Positions 47,385 to 54,832 of a DNA stretch of 64,000 bases are shown here, piece after piece; the stretch's first letter is position 1; every line of letters begins with the position of its first letter. Below the pieces are notes generated by a model. The model was given only the letters and a program-made list of their open reading frames with translations. It did no database searches and had not been told where the DNA came from. The position numbers and the translations under genes are program-made. The stretch lies in NCBI RefSeq assembly GCF_000743575.1, contig NZ_JQGC01000015.1, positions 62,001 through 126,000 on the forward strand. The letters run 5' to 3'. This DNA comes from Devosia riboflavina. GTDB taxonomy: Bacteria; Pseudomonadota; Alphaproteobacteria; Rhizobiales; Devosiaceae.

Positions 47385-48116
47385 ATGCGCATGCTTGTCA
47401 CCCGCCCCGAGCCCGACGCCCAGGCCAGTATCGACCGGCTGGCGGCGCTCGGCATCGAGGCAGTGGCAGCGCCATTGCTGACCCGGGCGGCGCTCGATTT
47501 TCACCTGCCTGATCTATCGGGATTTGCTGCCCTGGCGGTCACCAGCACCAATGCCTTGCGGGCGCTGGAGGACAAGGGGGTGCTGGCGGACTTGCTGCAT
47601 CTGCCGGTCTATGCGGTGGGCGATCGCACGGCGCATGAGGCAAGGGCGCTTGGATTTGACGAAGTGTTCAGCGCCGGCGGTACATTCGAGCGGCTGTCGA
47701 CCATGTTGGCTTTGGCTGGGATCGAGGGGCCGGTGCTTTATCCGGCCGGCAAACATCTCAGTGGCGATCTCGCCCAGGCGCTCGTGCCCCATGGAATCAT
47801 GGTGGTGACGGCGACGGTCTATGACATGGTCGCCGAATCAAGTTTTCCCGATGGGACGCTGGCGGCACTCGAAAGCGGCGAGCTTGGCGCGGCGCTGGTC
47901 TATTCGCGGCGAACGGCCGAAATTTTCTGCCATCTCGTCGGGCCGAGGCTGAGCGCGGCAAAAAGGCGCGACCTCGTGCTGTTCTGCCTCTCGGAAAACG
48001 TGGCGCAGCCGCTTGTCGAACAGCATTTTACCCGCGTGCATCTGGCCGATCGGCCGGATGAAGAAGCGATGATGTCCCTGGCGCTGGCTTTTGCCCGCGA
48101 GCAATCTGGGTCATGA
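47385..48116 (+). CDS. hemD: Uroporphyrinogen-III synthase
   Basis: A 243-residue two-domain enzyme that cyclises hydroxymethylbilane. The family is weakly conserved; LVTRPEPDAQASIDRLAALGIEAVAAPLL at the start, AVTSTNALRAL near residue 52 and ALVYSRRTAEIFC near 178 are the main matches. ATG 47385 is used, with ATG 47391 equally possible; earlier in-frame starts overlap hemC. hemC-hemD-Mic60-HemY order supports it. Confidence 0.88.
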   Translation: MRMLVTRPEPDAQASIDRLAALGIEAVAAPLLTRAALDFHLPDLSGFAALAVTSTNALRALEDKGVLADLLHLPVYAVGDRTAHEARALGFDEVFSAGGTFERLSTMLALAGIEGPVLYPAGKHLSGDLAQALVPHGIMVVTATVYDMVAESSFPDGTLAALESGELGAALVYSRRTAEIFCHLVGPRLSAAKRRDLVLFCLSENVAQPLVEQHFTRVHLADRPDEEAMMSLALAFAREQSGS

Positions 48117-48140
48117 TCGGGCCAGGCAAAAGGAAGGCAC

Positions 48141-49397
48141 ATGGCTGATCCCAAGGACAAGGCAAGCGCCGCAACCCCAACCAGCCCCGCCGGCAAGTCC
48201 GGCGCGGTAAAGCCGCCGGTGCTCGAAGGCACGGCGCGCCCGGCCGAATCGGTCAAGCCAAGCGCGACAGCGAAGCCTGAGCCGGAGGCCAAGCCCGAAG
48301 CGTTCAAGCCCGGTCCGGCCAGCGCGACGACGCCGAAACCCGAATCAAAGCCGATCACACCGCCGCTGGTTCCTTCGGCCGAAGCTGGGGCAGGGGCGGC
48401 GTGGCTTGCTGGTCTTGTCGGGGGTATCGTGGGTCTGGGTGCCGCCTATGGGCTGGCACTATTGGGCTATTGGCCCGCGGTCGCTCCGGCGCCGCAGCCG
48501 GCGGATCCGCGTATAGCAACCATTGCCACGGCCGTGCCGGAGCTCGAAACCGTCACCTCCACCCTGCAGGGGGAATTGGCGCGGCTGACGGCACGGGTCG
48601 CCGGGCTCGAAGCCAATCCCGGAACTGCGGCTCCGGCAGGCGATTCGGCACCGGCAAACCAGCTAGCAGGTGATCTTGCCGCACTCAGTGCCCGGGTCGA
48701 CGAACTGACGGCTGCGCCGCAGGCCGCGGGTGAGACGGCGGCACAAAATGCTGCCGCCATTGCCGCGCTTGAAACCGAACTTGCAGCTCTCCGCCAAAGC
48801 GCCGCCCAGACCCAGACCAATCTCGATGGCGTTTCGGCCAAGGTCGCGACGCTCGAAACCGATTTGTCCGAAGGCACGGCGCTCGAAGCGGGGCAGGTGC
48901 GCCTGCCGCTGATCGTTTCCGGCTTCGAAACCGCCTTTGCCACCGGCGCCGCCTATGATGGGGAAGTCGCCGCGCTCCGCCAGGCGCTTCCCAACCTCGC
49001 CGTGCCCGACGCGGTGCTTGCCAATGCCATGACCGGGCTCAAGCGGCCCGATCTGATTGCGCGCGATTTCAACGCCGTGCTGCCCGATGTCCTTGCCGGA
49101 AGACCGGTCGGGGCCGATGCGGGTTGGCAGGAAGCGACCTCAGACTGGTTCCGCGGCATTATCGCCCTGCGCCCCACCGAGGCGGTGGAAGGCGATGGGC
49201 CCGAAGCCGTCGTGGCCCGCCTTGAAGGCGCTATCGGGCGCGGTGATTTCATTGCCGCCAAGACCGAACTCGACGCCCTGCCGGCCTCCATGCGGGCGGC
49301 CACTGGCGCGGTGGCCGATGAAATCTCCAATCAGGCAGCCGCCCAGACCTTTCTTGCATCGCTGCGTCAGGCAGCGCTGGCGGGAGGGAATGGCTGA
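48141..49397 (+). CDS. Mic60/mitofilin-like inner membrane protein
   Basis: A 418-residue protein. Residues 1-85 are Pro/Ala/Lys-rich, one hydrophobic segment spans about 90-112 (WLAGLVGGIVGLGAAYGLALLGYW), residues 125-250 are coiled-coil rich in Ala and Glu, and the C-terminal third carries the mitofilin-type helical signature. Bacterial Mic60 shapes the inner membrane in alphaproteobacteria and is encoded beside hem genes, as here. GGAAGG precedes ATG 48141. The stop overlaps the next start by one base. Confidence 0.85.
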   Translation: MADPKDKASAATPTSPAGKSGAVKPPVLEGTARPAESVKPSATAKPEPEAKPEAFKPGPASATTPKPESKPITPPLVPSAEAGAGAAWLAGLVGGIVGLGAAYGLALLGYWPAVAPAPQPADPRIATIATAVPELETVTSTLQGELARLTARVAGLEANPGTAAPAGDSAPANQLAGDLAALSARVDELTAAPQAAGETAAQNAAAIAALETELAALRQSAAQTQTNLDGVSAKVATLETDLSEGTALEAGQVRLPLIVSGFETAFATGAAYDGEVAALRQALPNLAVPDAVLANAMTGLKRPDLIARDFNAVLPDVLAGRPVGADAGWQEATSDWFRGIIALRPTEAVEGDGPEAVVARLEGAIGRGDFIAAKTELDALPASMRAATGAVADEISNQAAAQTFLASLRQAALAGGNG

Positions 49398-50782
49398 TGA
49401 TCCGTCTCGCCCTCTGGATCGTCGGTTCTCTGGTCGTCGCGGCGCTTGCCGCCTGGTTGATGGCCTTGCCCGGCACGCTGACGCTGGAACTGGCCGGCTA
49501 TCGCATGCAGCCGCGCCTCGGTACTGCCGTCGTGCTGATCTTGCTGGCCGCCGCCCTGATCATTCTGATCTGGGCCGTGCTGCGGCGCATTTTTGGCGCA
49601 CCGCGGGCCATGGCCCGGCGTCGTGCCGCTCGACGCCGCGAGCAGGGCGTTGAAGCCCTCTCCGATGCCGTCATTGCCCTGCAATCGGGCGATCCGGCAC
49701 GGGCAAGGCTGCTGGCTCGCGAAGCACAAGCCCGCCTCCCCGAAAATAGCGCCGCAAAGCTGCTCGAAGCACGGGCCGACCTCGCCGTCGGCGATATGCC
49801 GGCGGCACGCGAGCATTATCGTGCCCTGATCGCCAGCGACAAGACGGCGCTCGCGGCTCTCACCGGCCTTTACGATCAGGCCCGCACCCAGCAACGGCCG
49901 GAAGCGGCACTCACCTTTGCGCGCAAGGCCCTCAGTCTGGCGCCCGACAGCTCCTGGGCCGCTGAGGCCGTGTTCGACGATCTGGTGCGGCGCGGCCACT
50001 GGGCCGAGGCGGTGGCCATGGTCAATGCCGAGGTGCCACCGGGCCGCGAGGGCCGCGCCAAAAAGCGCCGCCGCCAGGCTGTCATCGAGACGGCAAGGGC
50101 CCGTGAGGCCGAAACCAGCCAGCCGCTGGTGGCACTCGAACATGCGTTGACGGCGCTAAAACTGTTGCCCGATTTCGTGCCGGCGGCGCTGATCGCGGCG
50201 CGCGTCCATATCAATCAGGGCGAGAGCCGCAAGGCGATGAGCCTGCTTAGACGCATCTGGCGGGCAACCGGCCATCCCGATGTCGCGGCGCTCTATGGCC
50301 ATGCCCAGCCCGGCGCCTCGGCCGTCGAACGGTTGAAACGCATGCGCGAAATCGTGGATACGCCGCCCGAACACCGCGCCGCCGCCATGGCGCTGGCGCG
50401 TGCCGCCATTGACGCCTATGACTGGCCGCTGGCGCGCGATGTGCTCTTGCCCTATGCCGGTCCCGATCTCACCGAAGGTGTTGCCAGCCTCATGGCCGAG
50501 ATCGAGGCGGGCGAGAGCGGGGACCAGGGCAAGGCGCGCGAATGGCTGGCGCGGGGCCTTCGGGCAGTGCGCGACCCGGCCTGGACGGCCGATGGTCTTG
50601 TCAGCGCCGAATGGGAACCAACTTCCCCGGTGACCGGCAAGCTCGACGCCTTTGAATGGAAAGTGCCTGTCACCGGCAACGCGCGGCCCTTGCCGCTGCC
50701 GGCGGCTTCAGGCGAAGGGTCCGAGGATTTCCCCAAGCCCGCGCCGGTCTTGCCTCTTGCGCCCGCGGAAAACCAACAGTAA
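49397..50782 (+). CDS. HemY N-terminal domain tetratricopeptide protein
   Basis: A 461-residue membrane protein. Two hydrophobic segments (residues 3-23 and 40-62) are followed by a HemY-type region and helical TPR-like repeats to about residue 400, then a low-complexity Pro-rich tail. HemY is named for its place in heme operons; it is not a heme enzyme, and the role may be scaffolding. It overlaps Mic60 (TGATGA). Confidence 0.88.
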   Translation: MIRLALWIVGSLVVAALAAWLMALPGTLTLELAGYRMQPRLGTAVVLILLAAALIILIWAVLRRIFGAPRAMARRRAARRREQGVEALSDAVIALQSGDPARARLLAREAQARLPENSAAKLLEARADLAVGDMPAAREHYRALIASDKTALAALTGLYDQARTQQRPEAALTFARKALSLAPDSSWAAEAVFDDLVRRGHWAEAVAMVNAEVPPGREGRAKKRRRQAVIETARAREAETSQPLVALEHALTALKLLPDFVPAALIAARVHINQGESRKAMSLLRRIWRATGHPDVAALYGHAQPGASAVERLKRMREIVDTPPEHRAAAMALARAAIDAYDWPLARDVLLPYAGPDLTEGVASLMAEIEAGESGDQGKAREWLARGLRAVRDPAWTADGLVSAEWEPTSPVTGKLDAFEWKVPVTGNARPLPLPAASGEGSEDFPKPAPVLPLAPAENQQ

Positions 50783-50817
50783 AAGACCGCAATCTGTTCG
50801 GGCCATGCCCGGCCGGA

Positions 50818-50893
50818 GCCGCTTTAGCTCAGTCGGTAGAGCACATCATTCGTAATGATGGGGTCAGGTGTTCGAGTCACCTAAGCGGCACCA
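50818..50893 (+). tRNA. tRNA-Thr (anticodon CGT)
   Basis: A cloverleaf fits: acceptor GCCGCTT pairs with AAGCGGC, the D-arm is GCTC-AGTCGGTA-GAGC, the anticodon stem CATCA/TGATG encloses TTCGTAA with anticodon CGT, and the T-arm is AGGTG-TTCGAGT-CACCT. The discriminator base is A and CCA is encoded. The sequence reads Thr by the CGT anticodon. It follows the HemY-like gene by 35 bases; no integrase or att-like repeat is seen. Confidence 0.95.
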
Positions 50894-50912
50894 TTTTTCC
50901 CCCTACAATCGG

Positions 50913-51692
50913 TCAGATTTGTTCCGCCATTTCCGCGCGCGCGCTTTCATAGGCGTGGCGCGCTGAAGCGCGGATGCGCAGATGCGTGCCCTGCTTGACG
51001 GTCTGCGTGAAGAGTTGCTCGCGTTCCTCTTTGGTCGAGAGAAAGAACGGAAAGCGCTGGGCGACGCGGCTGCGGATGTTTTCGACCGGCGCGCCGAAGA
51101 GCGCCACCGGAAAATGCAGGCCCGGATAGGTCCGCACATCGCTCATGATTTCCGAGCCGAAGACGCGCTTGTAAAACGGTCCGTGCTCGGGACGCACCAG
51201 CGCCAGGCACAGATCGGCATTGAAATGCACCGAAGCCATGGCGGCGACGCGCAGCGTCAGGAAAGGCAAGGCCGGATAGGCCAGCGAGGCTTCGCGATCG
51301 GCCGTAAACCGGCTGGGATCGATGAAGGTCCTTCCAGCGTCCACCATCGGGGCCAGGATATCGGGGCAGACCTTCATGCTGGGTGAGCGCCGATACTGCG
51401 CCGTCAGGTGGTGAAGGCGGATGGAACTAACCAGTTCGCCCTTGATATAGATGCCAAAGCTCATGGCATTGGGCGTTTCATCGAGATCGTCGATGCAGAT
51501 TTCCTCCGCATTGTGATCCATGAAACCCTCACGCACATAGGCGCGATAGCGCAATTTATAGATCGGGTCGTCGATGACGCTGGCATCGACCCGCGCATAG
51601 CTCACATCGTCGAGCACATCGATGAGGGCGCCCGAAAAGCGCGAGGGTTCTCCGGCGCGGGCTGCAGCCGCGCTGTCCTTGTCGATCGCCAT
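50913..51692 (-). CDS. N-acyl amino acid synthase FeeM-like / acyltransferase
   Basis: A 259-residue GNAT-fold protein. RYRAYVREGFMDHNAEEICIDDLDETPNAMSFGIY near residues 48-82 and the following strand (ELVSSIRLHHLT) match FeeM-type N-acyl amino acid synthases and acyl-homoserine lactone synthase relatives. The substrate, an acyl donor plus an amine, is unknown. ATG 51692. Between 41 and 55 bases upstream of the start lies a perfect CtrA-type box. tRNA-Thr lies just beyond its 3' end. Confidence 0.75.
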   Translation of the reverse strand: MAIDKDSAAAARAGEPSRFSGALIDVLDDVSYARVDASVIDDPIYKLRYRAYVREGFMDHNAEEICIDDLDETPNAMSFGIYIKGELVSSIRLHHLTAQYRRSPSMKVCPDILAPMVDAGRTFIDPSRFTADREASLAYPALPFLTLRVAAMASVHFNADLCLALVRPEHGPFYKRVFGSEIMSDVRTYPGLHFPVALFGAPVENIRSRVAQRFPFFLSTKEEREQLFTQTVKQGTHLRIRASARHAYESARAEMAEQI

Positions 51693-51732
51693 GCTGATAT
51701 GTCCGCCGCCTTCAATTGCCTCGGCGGGGACG

Positions 51733-51747
51733 TTAACGTTTCATTAA
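51733..51747. promoter_or_regulatory. CtrA-type box upstream of the FeeM-like gene
   Basis: TTAACGTTTCATTAA followed by CC; exact TTAA-N7-TTAAC match. The box is 41-55 bases before the start codon, a typical promoter position. Confidence 0.6.
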
Positions 51748-51829
51748 CCCTGACAAAAGTTGACATTGCCGACGTGGTTAATTTGCCGGCCTCGCTCGTC
51801 TAGGCGCGTCGCCGTGCCTAGCCTATTTA

Positions 51830-51888
51830 CGCATGTCTTGGCCCTGAAACCGCTCTCCACTTTCGGGAGACATGCTTCAGGTCGAGGA
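51830..51888. repeat. Palindromic element with conserved GGTCGAGGA flank, copy 1
   Basis: GCATGTCT at 51831-51838 pairs with AGACATGC at 51868-51875, with CCACTTTCGGG in the loop, followed by TTCAGGTCGAGGA. Related to the copy at 54479-54530. Its right side contains the stop codon of the minus-strand GGDEF-EAL gene, so it may serve as that gene's 3' end. Similar palindromes with a CCACTTTTCGGG core are, as I recall, scattered in Rhizobiales genomes. Confidence 0.65.
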
Positions 51889-54183
51889 AACGAGGCGCAG
51901 GGGAACCGTGTTTTGACGGTAAACCTGCTGTTCGAGCAGGCGCGAGATCGCGTCAAAACTCATTGGCGCGCCATAGAGGAACCCTTGGATCAGGTCGGCC
52001 CGCGTGTGGTTGATGACGAAGTTGAGCTGCACCTCGGTCTCGACGCCCTCGATGGTGGTCACAAGATCAAGATCCTTGCCGATCTGCACCACATTGGTAA
52101 GGAGTTTGAGGGCGTGTTCGTCCGTCTCGATCCCCGTGAGAAATGAGCGGTCGATCTTGAGTTTGGTAAAGGGCAGGGCGCTGAGATAGCTCAGCGAGGA
52201 ATAGCCCGTGCCAAAATCGTCGAGCGCCACGCCGACCCCGCGATTGCAGAGTTTGAGCAGGGCCGCGGCCGCCGCATCGCGCTCCTCGATGACGGTTGTT
52301 TCCGTCACCTCGATTTCGAGGCGGGCGGCGGGGAGGCCGCTTTCCTCAAGCGCCTGATTGACCATTTCCTCGACATCGGTGGAGCGGAAGTCGCGCGCCG
52401 AGATATTGACCGCGACATGGGTGGTTCCGGGCCAGGTGTGGCAGTCGCGCGTGGCTTTGCCGAGCACGAAACGCGTCAGATCGGTGATCATGCCGGTTTC
52501 TTCGGCGATCGGAATGAAGGTTGCCGGCGAGATGGCGCCAAAAGTCTCGTGATCCCAGCGCGCCAGCGCTTCGCAGCCGACGATGCGGTTTTCGCGCGGA
52601 TCGACCACGGGTTGATAGGCGAGGTGCAGCTTGCCTTCGGCAATGGCAGTCTTGAGGTCGGTCTTGAGCTGCTGGCGGAACTGATATTCGGTATCCATGC
52701 GCGCATGGAACGGAATGATGCGATTCTTGCCGCCCGACTTGGCGGCATTGAGCGCCAGGTCGGCCTTGATCATCAATTGCTCGAAATTGTTGTTGCGGTC
52801 CGGCGAGGAGACGAGGCCGGCGCTGACATCGATATCGAGCCGGCGATTGGGCAATTGATAGGCCTGGTGGAGGCCTTTGAGCAGGCGTTCCGCATCGGCC
52901 TCGATGCCTTCGGGTCCTGCGGGCGAAATATAGAAGGCGATGAATTCGTCGCCGCCGAGGCGCCCCACAATGGCGTTTTCGGGCAGGGCGCCGGGCAGGC
53001 GGCGGCCAAGCTCGTGCAGCAATTGATCGCCGGCAAGATGACCGAGCGTATCGTTGATATGCTTGAAATCGTCGATATCGAGAATCAGCAGCGCCACATG
53101 GCCCGCTTCGACCGTATCGAGCCGGGCTTCGAGCGCCTTTTCGACCAATTCGGCGAAATAGGCGCGGTTGGGCAGACCCGTCAGCGCGTCATAGCGCGCC
53201 ATATAGCTGATGCGCTCCTCGGCGGCGATGCGATCGGAAATATCTTCGAACAGCAGCACCGATTTGGTATCGCGCGAGGAGATCGAGGCTTCAAAATACC
53301 GCCCGCCTACGCTTGATATCAGCACCTTGCCGCTCGATCTGGTTTCGATCAGCATATCCATGCGCCGGGCGGCCGCCTGCGGGATGGCACCGGTTGTAAG
53401 CGCATGTTCGAAAAGCTCATAGAGCGGCCGCCCGATCCAGTCAGTGGGATTGTCGATGCCGAAGGCGAGGAGTGCGCTGTCATTGGCCACTTCGATCAAG
53501 TGGTTCCGGTCGAGCATGAGCAGGCCATGCGCCATGGTATCAAGTGCAGCGTCGAGCTGGCCGGCGAGAGCCGAAGCCTTGGTGCGACCATGCACGGCGC
53601 GCAGCAGCACGTTTCGCGCATTGCCTGCGATCTTGCGCAGCGACAGGAAGAAGGGCAGCAGCAAGAGGGTCAGAAGCGCGTAGTAGATATTGCCCACGAG
53701 CAGCAGGCCCAGGCACAGGGGCACCGCGATCAGCAGGACCTGGATGGTCATCAGCTTGTCGATGGCGAAATTGCGCTGCGAGACGCCGACCAGCACGGAA
53801 ACCGAGACGCTGGCAGCGGTCAGTTCGGCAAAGGCATCATCGACGACCCAGAAGCTGATCAGGCACCAGACGCCGTAGATCAGCGCGATGGCGGCGGCGC
53901 CCAGGGTGGCGCGCCCTTCCCAATAGAGCGCCGTTTCGACGTCTTCGTCGCCAAGAGTCGCGTGTTCGAAAGCCTTCATGTCGAGATGGCGCAGGAAGCC
54001 AACCACGATGAACAGAAAGGCGATGCAGCCAAGTTCGGGCGATTGCGCCTCGAGCGCTGCGACGGATGCGGCGAGAGCCGAGCCATAGGCGCCAAGCAGC
54101 ATCGACAGCCGGTCGGCATAAAGCGAACGGATCATCGACACATAGTCGACCGGCGGCAGCAATTTATGGGCGGCTTGAAACAT
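51877..54183 (-). CDS. Membrane GGDEF-EAL protein (cyclic-di-GMP turnover)
   Basis: A 768-residue protein. Five or six hydrophobic segments occupy residues 28-182 (a sensory membrane domain), a PAS-like region about 205-320, GGDEF about 325-490 and EAL about 505-765. Both signature motifs are intact: GGDEF at 410-414 and EAL at 538-540, with the EAL loop DDFGTGYS present. The RxxD inhibitory site just before GGDEF is absent (PENA instead), so product inhibition is unlikely. ATG 54183. Direction of activity, synthase or phosphodiesterase, is not determined. Confidence 0.9.
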   Translation of the reverse strand: MFQAAHKLLPPVDYVSMIRSLYADRLSMLLGAYGSALAASVAALEAQSPELGCIAFLFIVVGFLRHLDMKAFEHATLGDEDVETALYWEGRATLGAAAIALIYGVWCLISFWVVDDAFAELTAASVSVSVLVGVSQRNFAIDKLMTIQVLLIAVPLCLGLLLVGNIYYALLTLLLLPFFLSLRKIAGNARNVLLRAVHGRTKASALAGQLDAALDTMAHGLLMLDRNHLIEVANDSALLAFGIDNPTDWIGRPLYELFEHALTTGAIPQAAARRMDMLIETRSSGKVLISSVGGRYFEASISSRDTKSVLLFEDISDRIAAEERISYMARYDALTGLPNRAYFAELVEKALEARLDTVEAGHVALLILDIDDFKHINDTLGHLAGDQLLHELGRRLPGALPENAIVGRLGGDEFIAFYISPAGPEGIEADAERLLKGLHQAYQLPNRRLDIDVSAGLVSSPDRNNNFEQLMIKADLALNAAKSGGKNRIIPFHARMDTEYQFRQQLKTDLKTAIAEGKLHLAYQPVVDPRENRIVGCEALARWDHETFGAISPATFIPIAEETGMITDLTRFVLGKATRDCHTWPGTTHVAVNISARDFRSTDVEEMVNQALEESGLPAARLEIEVTETTVIEERDAAAAALLKLCNRGVGVALDDFGTGYSSLSYLSALPFTKLKIDRSFLTGIETDEHALKLLTNVVQIGKDLDLVTTIEGVETEVQLNFVINHTRADLIQGFLYGAPMSFDAISRLLEQQVYRQNTVPLRLVSST

Positions 54184-54537
54184 GCCGATCCTGTATAGAG
54201 TTCGGATCTTCCGGGGTGATCCGCCGCGCCGACTCCGGTCGGCAGCGGTTTGTGTAGGTCGCCACGCGCGTGGCTTATGGCCGCCCATTCTTGGCGTGGC
54301 CGTTCTGGTTGACGTTTGAGTTCAACGTAACTGCGGTTAAGACCGTCTTGAATGTTGAGGGGAAGATGAACTTCGTCGCCGCTTTCCCGTTGCCAAGGTG
54401 AACTCTTGCTTAATGCGGTTCGCAAAAGCGCGTCGAGATCCCCTGGATTGGCTTGGCGCGCCTTGATTTTTGTTTTCGCGCATGCCTCCGAACGGGTACC
54501 CTTTCGGGGAGGCATGCTGCAGGTCGAGGAGGCCGAA
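54184..54537. other. Gap between GGDEF-EAL and phhB
   Basis: About 350 bases without a convincing gene; the phhB frame is open backwards to 54406 but without family character. Its last 60 bases hold copy 2 of the palindromic element (54479-54530). I see no certain promoter. Confidence 0.5.
54479..54530. repeat. Palindromic element with conserved GGTCGAGGA flank, copy 2
   Basis: GCATGCCTCC at 54480-54489 pairs with GGAGGCATGC at 54508-54517, followed by TGCAGGTCGAGGA. Relative to copy 1 the stem has a C-G pair where copy 1 has T-A. The flank GTCGAGGAGG contains the phhB ribosome site (GAGGAGG, six bases before ATG 54538). Confidence 0.7.
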
Positions 54538-54825
54538 ATGGCAGACAAGCTCAAACCGGATGAACTTGCGGCAGCGCGCAGCAAGCTGAGGGGCTGGACC
54601 ATCGAGAATGGCGAGACGCAGCTCAAACGATCCTTCAAGTTCAAGGATTTTTCCGAAGCCTTTGGCTTTATGAGCCGCGTGGCCCTGCTCGCCGACAAGG
54701 CCGATCACCATCCCGATTGGTCCAATAGCTACAACAAGGTCGAGATCGTGCTCTCCACCCATGATGCAGGCGGGCTGACGCAGAAGGATGTCGACCTCGC
54801 CGGAAAAATCAGCGCTCTGGTCTGA
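54538..54825 (+). CDS. phhB: Pterin-4a-carbinolamine dehydratase
   Basis: A 95-residue PCD that recycles the pterin cofactor. The conserved metal-free active-site histidines are H57, H58 and H75 in [10 protein letters not shown] and STHDAGG. The start at ATG 54538 is set by a GAGGAGG ribosome site; the hairpin immediately before it could affect translation. No phenylalanine hydroxylase is adjacent, and such proteins can have other roles. Confidence 0.9.
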   Translation: MADKLKPDELAAARSKLRGWTIENGETQLKRSFKFKDFSEAFGFMSRVALLADKADHHPDWSNSYNKVEIVLSTHDAGGLTQKDVDLAGKISALV

Positions 54826-54832
54826 TCGTCTT

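Noticed and set aside
50818-50893. tRNA-Thr as an integration site
   Set aside because: No integrase, no direct repeat of the tRNA 3' end and no foreign-looking gene set lies beside it.
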